Origin: Liolophura sinensis
Taxonomy: Eukaryota; Mollusca; Polyplacophora; Chitonida; Chitonidae
DNA length: 64,000 nt
Reading direction: 5' to 3'
NCBI RefSeq assembly: GCF_032854445.1
Contig: NC_088298.1
Coordinates: 4,894,160 to 4,958,159, forward strand
Positions 1-12,547 of this stretch are shown here, in pieces. The translations under genes and the position numbers were made by a program. Position 1 is the stretch's first letter; every line of letters begins with the position of its first letter. The notes beneath the pieces are model-generated. The model was given only the letters and a program-made list of their open reading frames with translations. It made no database searches and was not told the origin of the DNA.

Positions 1-600
1 AGAAATGTTCTCAATGTCCCGTGAAGCATTTCTGTAACGTCAGTAACAAACGATGTATTTCCAGACTTCAAGTGGTGGCTTTTTTTTCATAACTGACGAA
101 GGCATTTGGATTCTCAGAATTTTACCTTGTGGAGCATAAAGGCGGACATGGTTTTCAAGCTTCCTATTAGATAGCGACTCTTAGAAATCAAATTTCCTAT
201 GCGGATGTTTCTTTGTAAAGACGGATATATGCTTGTCAGGGTATACTTGTAATGTATAATCTGTATACACACATTCAGAGAATTGTGCTTTATACCGACG
301 TTAAACCCCAGGCATACATACTGCTCTTGGATTTCAAATTTTCTCATGTTCTGTTCAACCTGCCCATGCATGTAATGTATGCTTTCATAAGGTAACGCGA
401 AAAAAAGTTACTAGTACGTCGAAATCTACTCAGATCTTGACAAACTCACGCTTATGTTCACTTCTGATGAGTTACTCTTGTAATTCAATACATCCGTCCA
501 TTACTGAACGTAGACTCGTTTGTTGATATAGGGTTTACCTTATATCAACAAATTTCAGTTACATAAGGCAATCTGTGACCTTCGTATTAAAGCGGTCGGC
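1..600. other. intergenic, no gene seen
   Basis: AT-rich single-copy-looking DNA. The short open frames here have no domain-like composition or convincing splice context. A TATATCAACAAA stretch near 540 and small A/T runs are the only patterns. Confidence 0.5.
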
Positions 601-609
601 GTCTGAACG

Positions 610-628
610 TGACCTTTGACCCTGACCT
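610..628 (-). promoter_or_regulatory. DR1 nuclear-receptor-type site plus third half-site
   Basis: The + strand reads TGACCTTTGACCC followed one base later by TGACCT. On the minus strand this is GGGTCAAAGGTCA, an exact match to the DR1 consensus bound by HNF4 and RXR-type receptors, with a further AGGTCA half-site beside it. It lies about 145 bases upstream of a TATA-like sequence at 757. Binding is inferred from the motif only. Confidence 0.4.
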
Positions 629-756
629 CTGATCCCGGCTGTCAGTCGTATACGCACGTTATAATTAGTAAGAATAAGCCGTTAACGTAGCTTGTTGAAT
701 GTTGTATGGAATTTTTCACAAATCTATATAGGTCTAAGAATCCGAAGTGATCGTAG

Positions 757-764
757 TATATAAA
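757..764 (+). promoter_or_regulatory. possible TATA box
   Basis: TATATAAA followed by a more GC-rich stretch, as expected for a core promoter with a start near 785-795. No coding exon follows before the SINE at 968, so a transcript from here would begin with a non-coding exon. The motif could be chance in AT-rich DNA. Confidence 0.25.
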
Positions 765-967
765 CAGCCGCCTCTTCAACAGGTGCCTCACAAACCTAAC
801 AAAAAGCTACAGTCAAACCAGCGAGGGCTGTATTCGAGCTTGCGATCTTATTGTTCCGGAACGTGATTGAAATTTGTTAAAATAAAAGTTCTGAAATGAA
901 TATACATACACTGTAAACACTAAATAAATATGTGAAATTTTTACAACATAGCATTATATACGACGAC

Positions 968-1300
968 CGCTTAAGTGGCCAAAGGGTTAGAACGTCCGCC
1001 TCGAAGTCTGGAGGCCTGTGATCAAGCCTGGATCGGGTCATACCAACACGTCAGTATGGCACTTGTTGTTTTTTCGCTTGGCACTCAGCTCTTGGAGGCT
1101 AGAACAAGGAGAAAGGACTGGCTGACCCAATGTCAGTATAATGTGACTGGGTGGGGGTGTCATATCTGGTGTCTTCGGCATGATGCTAAAATGGCGGCAT
1201 GGAAAAAGCTACAGTATAGGTACACACACCTAATGACTCATGGCGTCGTTATATGATTGAAAATTTGTTAACAACGGCGTAAAACCCCAAGCATAGGCCT
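968..1300 (+). mobile_element. SINE group B, near full length
   Basis: The 5' end is tRNA-like: a box A resembling TGGCCAAAGGGTTAGAACG, and a degenerate box B GTGATCAAGCCTGG about 40 bases on. The body carries the GTCAGTATAATGTGACTGGG block and a TATGATTGAAAATTTGTT block, and ends in a GGCGTAAAACCCCAAGCA tail. Related copies lie at 1995-2205, 9220-9280, 11160-11505, 28485-28655, 29090-29405 and 55795-56145, which shows it is a dispersed family. Its open frame of 93 codons is not a gene. Confidence 0.8.
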
Positions 1301-1994
1301 ACAAACATACGCACATACATAGCATCACAATCAAGATATCACAATTTCCCCTTGCATTTATTTATTTATTTGGTGTTTTATGCCGTAAGAATATAATGTG
1401 TCTCGTTTCATTAATAAAAGTATGTGAATGTTTGTAGATACGAACGGAGTGTCCAAAATATTTGTCACTGTTTGTGATTGTGTTCAGATATAGGATAGCC
1501 ACGTTCGATGTATGAACAGTTACGACCAAAGTGTGCACCTGAGGTACACCAACATGTGAACATGTGAACTAGTGAGGTACGCGATGTGGATACTGGTTTG
1601 TATCATACACCAAAATACAGGTATTCCTTGTGTCTTACCGGAGTGATTGCAATGGGGAACTCGTAAAACTCCTTCCCGTCTGTATCAAGACAGTCCAAAG
1701 CTGTGAACTAATTTGTTCTTTCCTTTATTACGTATATCGGTATCGGTGTATGTGTGCTCATAAAAATATATGAAGTAAACACGTCCTGCAACGTCACAGA
1801 AGAAAACGATGCCTTCTTCTGTCGTTCGGACGGCCTGTGTACCTCCTCCTCGAGTCTCCCATTGTAGACAGCTTCTCTCTTCATAAATCCGTCTGAATGT
1901 CTTATACTTTATTATAATCTGTATATTAGATCTTTGGTGGTTTGTGTACGTTAAACACGGGATACAATAATTCTTCCCAGTTTAACGTAGTTTT
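1301..1994. other. intergenic, no gene seen
   Basis: AT-rich sequence with a small TTTATTTATTTGGTGTTTTATGCCGTAAGAATATA remnant near 1357-1392 that looks like the tail of SINE group A in reverse. Nothing else is recognisable. Confidence 0.45.
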
Positions 1995-2205
1995 GAATTT
2001 AGTCTTGGGGTTAATGCATGTATGTATGCTTGGAGTCTAAAGTTGTACTTCACATTCTTGCGGCCGTATGACGACGAGGAGTCATTATGTGTGTGTACAT
2101 GTATTGTGTCTTCATGAGCCGCCACTAAAATGTCATGTTGAAGACACCAGGCATGATATGACATTGAGGCGGACGCTCTAACCACTAGGCCACCGAATGC
2201 GTCTG
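1995..2205 (-). mobile_element. SINE group B, internally shortened, reverse
   Basis: Read on the minus strand it starts with a tRNA-like box A (CTAGTGGTTAGAGCGTCC) at about 2200 and ends at the CCCCAAGACT tail near 2000. It keeps the CGTCGTCATACGGCCG block of the tail. It lacks the central GTCAGTATAATG block, so it is an internal deletion derivative of the copy at 968-1300. Confidence 0.65.
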
Positions 2206-2209
2206 CGGT

Positions 2210-3565
2210 TAATGGATAGACCCGTAATGCCCATTACAGTACTTGACAGCTGACACACGAATGACCCTGAATGCGATGGACCCCAGGCGTGATCCCTGTA
2301 TAGTAACCCTAATTGGAAACTAATTTTTGTTCTTAGCTCGTAATTAAAAAGAAATGTATCAAAATGGTTTGCCATGTCCTTATATTTGAAAAAGGGCTAT
2401 TTGCTTATAGATTTTCTGAAATATTTTCCGAGGATCTAAATCCAAACGTCGTTTGTTGATTTAGCCATAACAACTGATTTATAAAAAAAATGATGCCCTG
2501 TCTCTTTGCCGCCTCTCAGTGTTATACAATTTGTCAATGTCCATCGCCCAGTGAATTTATATTCAGTAGTTCAGAAGTGAAAAATTTAAACAATTATGCA
2601 TATAAACCCTCATGTTGTTTTCCGTAGACTAACCTCGGAAAAAATTTTAAATATCTTACAGCGATATCTAAAAAAAAATATGTGGACCATCTATTAAGAG
2701 TCAAAATTTCCAAAATTAAAAATTTGCCAGAACATAAGGTAAGAAATCTAGTAAAACGCCTGCCATTCCACGCAAAGAGGGATATTTGCTATTCTTATTC
2801 TACCCGACAATAAAATCATTAAAAAAAAATTACCTACACTTTCGAGAAGTAAGGGAGAACATTTAATTATACGGTTGTGTAATTTATTTATTTATTTATT
2901 TGAGCCTACCAGGACCCCGTATAATTTTATATAATATACAAGTGCGCTATATATTTCAGTTTGCTCGTGTTATAGTAAAATGTCTCATACCGATGTCCCA
3001 AGTTTAAGAGCTTTAAAATACAGCTTTTATTTTGTCTTAGGTTGGGAGAGTGCATGATTACAAAATTTCATCTCAGACAACCTTACAATACGCATACGCT
3101 TCGACAACACCTGGTGATTGGACTGCGCTTGTCACACTGCATTGGCTCGTGAAACAACTAAAACTTCATCACTCATAACAGTATAACCATATCGTCCGAA
3201 GCTTGTTTCGAACTCCCCAGCTGAAGTGTAAATGGTTGTCATAAGAATCGGGCGCTATGTATAGGCTACGCATATAGACAGGAATTTAGCCTTTGATCAG
3301 ATGATGTCAAATTAGGCCTATGACTTACTGTAGCCGTTAAATCGTGTCAGTGACGATGGTGGTGGGTGGGAGAGGGTAGGGGTGGAGAGGGTTAAGGGTA
3401 CGGGGTCAAGGTCCTACTGTCATTTCTGTTTACATGCTTACTTACCTTAGTCACGTTATCTTTCCACGAATCTTTGCCCACTTAAGGCAAGCATTATTTG
3501 AGCTACGACATCCGGCTGATTTATTTCCTTTCGCAGAAAAATTATGCCATAGTCGCTAATGGCCG
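2210..3565. other. intergenic, no gene seen
   Basis: AT-rich DNA with short A-runs and a TTTATTTATTTATTTG remnant near 2884. A G-rich stretch (GGTGGGTGGGAGAGGGTAGGG) lies at about 3359-3385. No exon with plausible splice sites or family resemblance was found. Confidence 0.45.
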
Positions 3566-3569
3566 AAAC

Positions 3570-3651
3570 TGACACTTATCGCCTTGAGTTTCAACTGAAC
3601 TCAAGCGCTAACCAACTGAGCCACGGACCCCCCCCCCCCCCCCCCCCCCCC
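3570..3651 (-). mobile_element. SINE tRNA-like head with 24-base poly(C)
   Basis: On the minus strand a G-run leads into GTCCGTGGCTCAGTTGGTTAGCGC, a good tRNA 5' half with intact box A, followed by degenerate sequence in which no good box B is visible. The + strand has 24 consecutive C residues at 3628-3651. Best read as the 5' end of a truncated tRNA-derived SINE; a functional tRNA gene is unlikely because the 3' half is missing. Confidence 0.5.
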
Positions 3652-3704
3652 GCCCTCCCTCCTTGGTTATGATGAATTAATACGTAATACGACATGTGTA
3701 TTAT

Positions 3705-3795
3705 ATTTCACAGAATATTCTACTGGAATAGCAGACTACATTCTAGCATCAGTCAGACAACAGACTTTCTTTTCAAATTTACAGATTAAAGCAGA
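3705..3795 (-). repeat. dispersed repeat family C, copy 1
   Basis: The reverse complement contains GAAAGTCTGTTGTCTGA(C/G)TGATGCTAGAATGTA and TCTGCTATT, shared with 9770-9850 and 48695-48765. The three copies are diverged but align for about 70-80 bases, so this is a dispersed family of unknown class. Confidence 0.7.
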
Positions 3796-4395
3796 AAACT
3801 TAAAAACATGACACTATAGGCTGAAAAGAGCACATTTTTTTTTATCTGGTGGTGCCTGCTGCATAATTTTGCTATTTTTCCTCGCCACACACGTAAAGCC
3901 TGAGTACATCGCGTCCTCCATCTTTAACACCCTGTAATTTATACTTCCTCTCAGTCATTGAGATTCGTTAAGACCGCCGGCTTGTTCGTGTAAACTCGGA
4001 ACCTACGTCCAACATTCCGGTTTCCCTATCGTCAAGCAGAAAACGAATTGTATTGTTCGCTACCTTCAGGGAAGAAGAGTTCTACCAGAAATGTACGAAC
4101 TGAACTTCGGTGGTTTCCGACGGCAATTCTCCTCCTAAGACAGAAGACTTCAGGACTAGTCCTTAAGCAAAATGGAGTCGCCCACAGCGGATTTTGGCGC
4201 TGACTTTTATGATTTATCAACTTGAGGGACACATTTTAGAATTTTTTATGGCATGCACCTGCGAGGAAAAGCACAGTCTATTCAATGGTATCTAATTAAT
4301 ATTTAAATTTTCTTCTCCTTTACGCTTTGAGGGTACATGTAATAGAGTCAGATCATACTGGTTTCAACGCAATGAATATTCTCCTTGTGACGGCG

Positions 4396-4426
4396 AATAA
4401 ATAAATAAATAAATAAATAAATAAAA
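4396..4426. repeat. (AAAT)n microsatellite
   Basis: About eight AAAT units, of the kind that ends SINE copies in this window. Confidence 0.9.
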
Positions 4427-4774
4427 GTGAGTGATTTTAGTGAACTTTAATACTTTACATCTTTTGGATTAAAATCGATTTCTTCTAACATAGTCAACAC
4501 TTGTTCACATTTTGCTTGTTGTGAAATGTGTTTAACTCACAAAGTCTGCAGTTGAATATTATCTATAAAAATATGTATATTCAATATGTATCTATATCAT
4601 GTACACACAGTATAAGGATTGTCTACATTAATTATTTTTGCCCACGTCCACAAGCTAAACCTGAGAATGGCTGAGAATAATATCCAATGAGAAAGATGTG
4701 TCATCGACTCTTTCCGTCATCCGTTCCGTGGAATTGTTTACACGCACTCGTTACATCCCGAGGTGTATCTTTCG

Positions 4775-4784
4775 ATCACGTGAC
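4775..4784 (+). promoter_or_regulatory. CLEAR-like E-box upstream of GM2A-like gene
   Basis: ATCACGTGAC matches nine of ten positions of the CLEAR palindrome GTCACGTGAC bound by TFEB/MITF-type factors in lysosomal genes. It sits about 40 bases upstream of a TATA box and 137 bases upstream of the start codon of a gene whose product family is lysosomal. Position and gene function agree; binding itself is inferred. Confidence 0.5.
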
Positions 4785-4813
4785 GCAAAAGTTTATCTGG
4801 GTGCAGAGACACT

Positions 4814-4820
4814 TATATAA
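4814..4820 (+). promoter_or_regulatory. TATA box of GM2A-like gene
   Basis: TATATAA within ACACTTATATAAACTTTCG. With normal spacing transcription would begin near 4843-4850, giving a 5' UTR of about 65 bases before the ATG at 4912. Confidence 0.5.
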
Positions 4821-4911
4821 ACTTTCGTTAGGCCACGTTTAAGCATTGCAAGGCTATTAGGTGGTTGACATTGAGTGTGAACGAAAGAGCCCGACAAAGC
4901 TACAGTTCAAC

Positions 4912-5026
4912 ATGACTGTCGCTGTGAGCTCTCTCAAGTTTTTAATATGGGCAGTGGCCGTTCTAGTTTTAGTAAGCGGCAAAAGGCAGAAAAGAGAGTA
5001 CAGTGTTCTATCATGGAATGACTGCG
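4912..5026 (+). CDS. GM2A-like: GM2A-like exon 1 (signal peptide)
   Basis: Starts at ATG in context TTCAACATGACT with A at -3. It encodes the signal peptide and the first conserved cysteine (Cys38). The donor is TGCG|GTAAGG, leaving one base of a glycine codon. The intron that follows is 5134 bases and holds a ~28-bp repeat, a SINE-derived array, a 60-bp array and other repeats. Confidence 0.85.
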
Positions 5027-8000
5027 GTAAGGTATTTTTTTTACAATCATGTTGTTCTTTTGGTTTATGTTGAAGTTCAATCAAATTTAAATTAAATTAA
5101 TTTGTATTTATACGTAACCTAAATACGGGAAACGTCTGGTCAAGCGAATGAAATTAACGTTTACACCGGCTGCTTTCTGATTTGTCTACGTGGAGTTCAA
5201 AACCAGTACAAGCCGTTTTGCTTTTATTCTGTTTGACATGAAAAATTAAAAAATCTGAAGGGCAGATCTTAGCACCAGCTAAGCTGGGAAAGTATCGTTC
5301 TTAGTAATTCTTAAAGTATCATTCTTAACAGGATGCAAAGCGTCATCTTTTACAGTTTCCAAACTATCATGCTTAACAGTTCGTAAAGTTTCTCTCTTAA
5401 TTTCTAAAGTACCTTTCATCTTTCTTAACAATTCGTAAAGTATAGGATAACAGTTGTAAAGCACTTTTTTAACAGTTCGTGAAGTATATTTCTTAACGAC
5501 TCGTAAAGTATCTTTCTTAATAGTTTGGAAATATTATTTTTGACTGCTCCTAAACCGTCATTCTTTTTGTATCAGTCTGATATAAAAATTATTCATAGGA
5601 TAACAGTTTTTAGATGTATACATGTTAGCTATTTAGTCACATGTTTATATACGGAACAAATGGAAGAACAGGCTCTTCAGTACATATGCAACAAAATCCA
5701 AAAAACCAACTCTGGGCATTTACTTGTTTCCCCCTAATGCAAATATTGTTTTGAAGTGACGTAAACAAATGAGCGGGGAATAGGCAATGTATGAATAGAG
5801 TCGGCATTTCTCTGCTTTGACCATTGAAGTTAAAGTTTACGTTTATATAAGCGTTACTTATGTTATGCACATGGCACATTGTCCACATGTTGTGCACAAT
5901 GGCACAATAAACTATGCCATAGATAGAAAAAAAGGGAACAAATAGCACTGACATGTGTAGAGTGAAATCTGTATGCGTGGTCTAATTCTCGTATAAAAGT
6001 TGATCTTTTGCTGGCTCTGAAACAAGCGCTCTGAGAATCATCGAACCGGACAAAATAACAAACCGAAAAAAAAAAACACTGGATGGCAAGAACTTCAAAA
6101 TTAACGGTTACGATACTACTTATTTGAACACAAGGTCCTTGTTTGACGACACATTATGTAAGACTAATGCTGATGCAAATATCACGTAAAGGCCACACAA
6201 CCATGCAGTAAAGTTCACACAGCCACGCAGTAAGCCACATACAAACTGCGCTGAACTTTGAGCATGCGGTGACGTTGTTGAATCCCCAAACGTTTCTCTG
6301 TGACATGTTTTATCTAAAAAGACGTGTTCGCCATTACATGTCGCTAAACAGAGGGGGGTGGGATATTACAGTATACCTGTCGGCCTTGTGTCAGTATAAT
6401 ATCACTGGTGAGGCGTCGTGTGTGGTGCCTTCGTTATAGTGTGACTGGGCGTCGTGTCTGGTGCCTTCCTTATAATGTGACTGGGTGAGGCGTCGTGTTT
6501 GGTGCCTTCGTTATAATGTGACTGGGCGAGGCGTCGTGTCTGGTGCCTTCGTTATAATGTGACTGGGTGAGGCGTCGTGTCTGGTGCCTTCGTTATAATG
6601 TGACTGGGTGGGGCGTCGTGTCTGGTGCCTTCGTTATAATGTGACTGGGTGGAGCGTCGTGTTTGGTGTCTTCGTTATAATGTGACTGGGTGGGGCGTCG
6701 TGTCTGGTGCCTTCGTTATAATGTGACTGGGTGGAGCGTCGTGTCTGGTGTCTTCGTTATAATGTGACTGGGTGGGGGTGTCGTGTCTGGTTATTCGGCA
6801 TGTCGCTCCAGTGAGGCAGCACCTTAAATATGTCCGCATTAGGACCGGTCTGCAATAAGCATGACGAGGAGACACCGCCGTGATATGACCGAAATATTGC
6901 AGACAGGGAGGATTTGGGGGCAGGGTGAGAAATTCCAGCACCAAAAGGCGAGGGTGTAGGGATCACCTTGAAACTATGACAATGCAATATCTACCTGGCT
7001 AACTATAGCTCGATGGGATCTCATCATCATACTTCTTGATACATTTAGCACATTTTGAACATGCGCAGGGTAGTCATACTTTGTTCGATGAAACAGAACT
7101 AATATTTATAGGCAGTTAAGCTAACAATGAGACATTAAACATTTATTATAAGATTGTCTTATGATATTTTGACATTATACAGTAACAATAACAATAAGTA
7201 ACAATATAAGTTATTACAGCGTTATTCATTCTTCGAAAATTTGCAAAAATATTTCATATGTTCTGGTGTGGGTATAAAGACATAACCACTCGTGTAAAAA
7301 CTCGTGATCTCCTTCCACCAATATATACACACACCTCGTATCTAAACGTGAGCGGACATTTTTCTTCAAACTGCTGTGTCAAAAATGTTGACCTTTATAA
7401 AGTTTGCTTTGTGGTTAGACTGTGTTTGTGTCGGACACGAATCCTTGTACCCGGCCATCCTCCCAGCCTCCACACCAAGGTGAAACCTGATTCAGTGAGA
7501 GCGGGACTGAGGGGGTGTCGTAACTACGGTAGCCCGCAAGAACCATGTTGAATATAACGGAGCCTGTGAGCTTTCTGCTGGCGCCTGGTTACGTCACTGC
7601 TAGATTTCATCTACAATGAATTTATCTACCAGACATTAAGATGACGAGAGCCTACGTCACTGCCTGTAAATTAGCGTTAGCTTATCTACCAGACATTGGG
7701 ATGACGTCTGCCTACGTCACTACCTGTAAATTACCGTTAGCTTATCTACCAGATATTGATATGACGTCAGCCTACGTCACTACCTGTAAATTACCGTTAG
7801 CTTATCTACCAGACAATGGGATGACGTCAGTATACCTAACAAGTTGCCAGTTAGCATCAGTATACCCACCAGCTTAAATTTCATGATATAGCCTACGCAT
7901 TAATGTTATAGAGGAAATATGACTGGAATTGTCAGGGTAGTGGGACCGATCGACAAAGTTGAAGTCATCCAATCACGACACTGATTTCATAGAATGAACT

Positions 8001-11000
8001 AGTTCCCCAGTCGCCCACCAGTCAAATCTCACTTGAACATCTGTCTTTGAAATACATTCGAATTAAAGACTGACACAAACATTACCTCCAAAAGAGTCAT
8101 GCCTTTTGTTCGTGAGGAAGTACTTTGGACTACGCAAGAATACAAATCCACAACAATGCGAATTTATCTCCTCTCGTCTGAAAAGCAATCAGTGATATAT
8201 AAACCACTTTTGCTAGCACAGCATTTGACACAGAAACACAACATACACATGAACAAATGATTAAATAAATAAACTGAGAAAGCTGGAATATCCAGGGTAC
8301 TGGGGCTTAGTTTGGCGGTTGCTTACCTATTAAATAGTTACCTAAAATCCATTTAGTTGTTTTCTCAGAATTTTGATGATTTAATTTCTATGTCTACTGT
8401 AATGTAATGTTTACCTATATGTATATATTTATATGTGCATGTTTGCATGTTCATTGATATGTCCTTTATATCTCTAAATATCCCCTTATATCTGTATGTA
8501 ATATGTCGTTTTTGAGGAGATCCCCTCGTGGCCATTGGCTGTAGGTCATCCTCAATAAAACAAATAAAGAGTTAAATTAAATTAAATTAAATTAAATTAA
8601 ATCTCCAAGCATGCAGATAAATCCCTTGTAATTGCATCGATCGTCTTCATGGCAATCAGCATTTGGTGATGGACAGACAAATACAGGCTTTCTAACAGGA
8701 TCATGCACGTAAATCCCTGATACTTCCATACGGGTATGAACTCATCTTGAACTCTCCTCCGGAAGTGAACTTTCGACACCTTCGTCACCAGGGTGGACAT
8801 CCCATCAACACTTCCGGTTCAGGGTCGCGGTGTTCAGGGGAGATGGAGAATTGAAGTATCAAGTAGGCTGTTGACCTCATCTCGCTGGCCTTGTATATTA
8901 GCTCGTCTTAAGTTGTTCAATAATGACCTCTGAACAGACTTTTAACATGTGGTTTTCGTTGTCGTCAAATTGTTGTGGCCCTTTATTTGATTTCCAGTTC
9001 AGCTTCCTTCAGAGTCCAAGTCAAATATAGTCTTTTGGACAAAACTCAGGTACACTGCGAATAGACCTGGGTCTGTATTCAATGAACTAATTAGCAAATG
9101 TCTTACAAAAGTTCTTAAAATCTGTCATTTTTCTGCAACTGTCTTAACCTTCTTAACCAAGTGGTAATGTTCAGGAAGTGTCTAAAAACAAGGACAGTGC
9201 AATTAAAATGTGTGTATGTATGCTTGTTTAGGGCTTTACGTCTTGACAATTTATCAGTCGTATGACGAAGAAACATTGCAATGCTGGGGCCTATAATTTT
9301 CAGTGCTACTGACGTTATATCACAGAGTGGCAGCTCTATACTTTCTCATGAAGGGCAGAGATTCTCAACAGTTATATGAATAAAATAATAATAATTTATA
9401 ATTAATTGTTCTCAGCTTTCATGTTGAAGAGAATGATTTGTGTGATATATTTTATATTATATTGTACTTTTTTCACACTTCGAAATCATTCATGCATTAG
9501 AACATTCTGTGAAACGTGTTTGCAAAATCAGCACAGCGTTGATCGATATTTTTAAGACAGACTGGAAATAAATGAATAAATGGTATTGGAAACTCCAGTC
9601 AAGAGAGGTCTCGCCTGAACTTTCACTGAGAGTTCTATTGGTCTTAGAAAGGCTTGGAAGGTAGGATGCTATCCTACTAGCAACACTTGTAGGTTTCAAC
9701 ACCAAAATAGGCTTACTATATTTTGTGACATTTATTTGCCTCTAAAATGCAATTTATGCTAAAAATATTAATCTGTTAACTTTAACAGAAAGTCTGTTGT
9801 CTGAGTAATGCTAGAATGTATTCTGCTATTGCAGCAAATTGTACTGTTAAATATAACAAACATGTACTAATTCAACATAGATTCTATTCTCTCCGGCCGT
9901 ACGTGGGAAGGTCTGTCAGAAACCTGCGGATGGCCGTGGGTTTCCCCCTGGGCTCTGCCCGGTTTCCTCCCACCATAATGCTGGCCGACGTCGTATAAGT
10001 CAAATATTCTTGAGTAGGGCGTAAAACACCAAATAAATAAATAAATAAATAAAGATTCTATTAGGCTAACAGAATATCACGTTGAATATGGCAGATTGTA
10101 TACATTAGCAGACAGGCTCTGATGTTAATGTTTCCTCTCTCTCTTTTCTTTCTCCTTCAGGTGGCCCTGACAAAGTTCTCCACATAGAGTCTTTGTCCAT
10201 CTCGCCAATGCCTGTTATACTTCCGGGTGTCATGCGCATTACGTCTAGCGCCCACTCTTCAGCTACGATCAGTGCGGCGAGTCTAGAGTTGACAATTAAA
10301 CGGAGTACCTTCCTTGGTTATATCACGGTGCCCTGCATCTCTAACGTCGGATCATGGTAAGATTATGCAACATCCGGGACATCTGGCCGGCAGTAGCCAT
10401 TTTCTTTTACTCGCCCCTACATGCCTAACTCGCGCAGACATGGTGGTGATCATCCGAGATAAAAACATGGAAATTAACACATAATACACACACGAAAAAA
10501 GCTGACGATCACAATTCACACGTGCTGCGCATATTTTTAGCAAACAGTAATTTATAACCAAATTCCTTCATTTTCGCCCGACACTTGTGACGTGACATGA
10601 GTAGTTTCCTGGTTCTTTTTTTTTTCAGCACGTATGATGACATGTGCACATTAGTGGACACCATGGAACGAGAGAACTGGGCAGGTATCTCAAGACAAGT
10701 ATCCAACCAGATTCGAGGATTCCTCCAGAGCGCGGGTATCAGCAGCACGTGCCCCGTACCTCCCAGTGAAATCAATGTCACAGAGTACCCCTTTCAAATG
10801 CCTGAACTTCCCAGCATACTAAACTTTTTAGCAGATGTAAGTTGATTTTTTGAAACTTGTTTTGAGTGTTTGGATTTCTTGTCGCTTTCAACAATATTCC
10901 AATTGCTTCTGTGACAACTGGTTACAATATGCATTCGATGACGCTCGTGTGCACACCGGTTTCCTCCACCCATAAAACGTCTTGATCATGGTGGTAGACA

Positions 11001-12503
11001 GCATTTAAATAAATAAATAAATAAATAAATAAACAAACTGTTCCTGTCACGTCAGAACGATGTATCTGTAGGTGTATTTTACAGTTATTCAGCTGGAAAG
11101 GGACTTTCTATTTTTGCTCTTCGAAAAGTCATATATATCTCTTCCTCTTTTTAACCAGCCCAGATATCTTGTAGAGTGTCCGCTTCGCGAGGCGGTAGAT
11201 CCAGGGTCAATCCTGAGTCGGGCCACACGTAAAACCTTAAAAGAGGAAGTTGTAACTTCCTCGCTTGGCCTTCAGCATGAAGGGCATAGTGCAACGACTG
11301 GTTGACCCGTATCAGTATAATGGCTCGGGCGGGGCCGCTTACTTGCCTTTGGTAAGTCGTCTCAGTGAAGCAGCACTAGATAAGAGCGGTGGAAATCCGT
11401 CCTACATCTATGAGGCACATTACATGCACTGTAAGGACTCGTCGTCATATGACTGAAAAATTGTTGAGTACGTTGTGAAACCCCAATCACTCACTCAATC
11501 ACTCTTCCGCTTCCTCTCTTTGGGGTTGATTCTCGCGTCTTTGTCGGGTTCATATAGTTGTAGTGCATTTCAACCAATCAAATTATTCGTTTCAAGTGCA
11601 AAATCGCATGCTTGAAGTCATTCGTGATTTGGATTTTGATATCTTTGGCGGGTTCAGATAGTTGTAGTGCATTTCGACCAATTAAATTTAAGAGCGAAAG
11701 AGCTGCTGTGACCAATCAAACTGTTTTACGGGTGAACCGCAGACTTAAGGTCTTGCGATCATACAACTTGGATTTCAATAGGAATAGGTCCACCATGTGA
11801 CTACAGATATGCGCAAATAGATTAAGCTGGAAGACCAAGGTAAGGCTTATCTGTATCTGGAGGCAGCTACTTATAATACTGAAAACAGTATAGGTTGTAG
11901 GGAAGGCGTGTTTACGGCAAGAATCGGCCTATACGACGCTGTTTTGTGTACACTGACATGAAGTCCGCGTGAGACTGCTTGTCTGACACACACATGACGT
12001 GAACATGCTAACCAGTAATTTGCCAGAGGTTCCAGTGATTTTATGCTCAGTAATTTACTGTACACGACGATCACCTTTTTTTTTTTGGTTTCACGTTGGT
12101 TCCATCCGTCCATCCATTCATAAACCTGCTCTGCCACCATCGTAAAAGTGAAAGGTATTCCAGTGGGGCTGTATCACCCTTAACGCCGGTCACCTTATCT
12201 CCGGAGAGGTTATTGGGCCTTAGGAAAACTGTAATTTAAAGCCATTTTTACGCCCCCAAGAGCTAGGATAGCTTTGAATTTTTGTACATACAGAATATAT
12301 GTTAGATGCATCTTAAGCTATATATTAAGGAATAGAAAGTAGACGTGTATATTTTAAGTAACAATCTTACGAATGGTCGCAGGTTTTCCCTGGGCCCTGC
12401 CCGGTTTCCTCCCACCATAGTGCTGGCCACTCTCGTATAAGTGAAATATTCTTGAGTACGGCGTAAAGCATCAATCAAATAAATCATATTATCAAACAGT
12501 TTA

Positions 12504-12547
<44 letters not shown>

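Noticed and set aside
975-1256. 93-codon open frame
   Set aside because: It falls inside SINE B, including its tRNA head.
3590-3625. functional tRNA gene on the minus strand
   Set aside because: Only the 5' half is tRNA-like; no matching box B or acceptor stem closes it.
7258-7551. 97-codon open frame as an exon
   Set aside because: No family resemblance and no donor; mixed composition near a tandem array.
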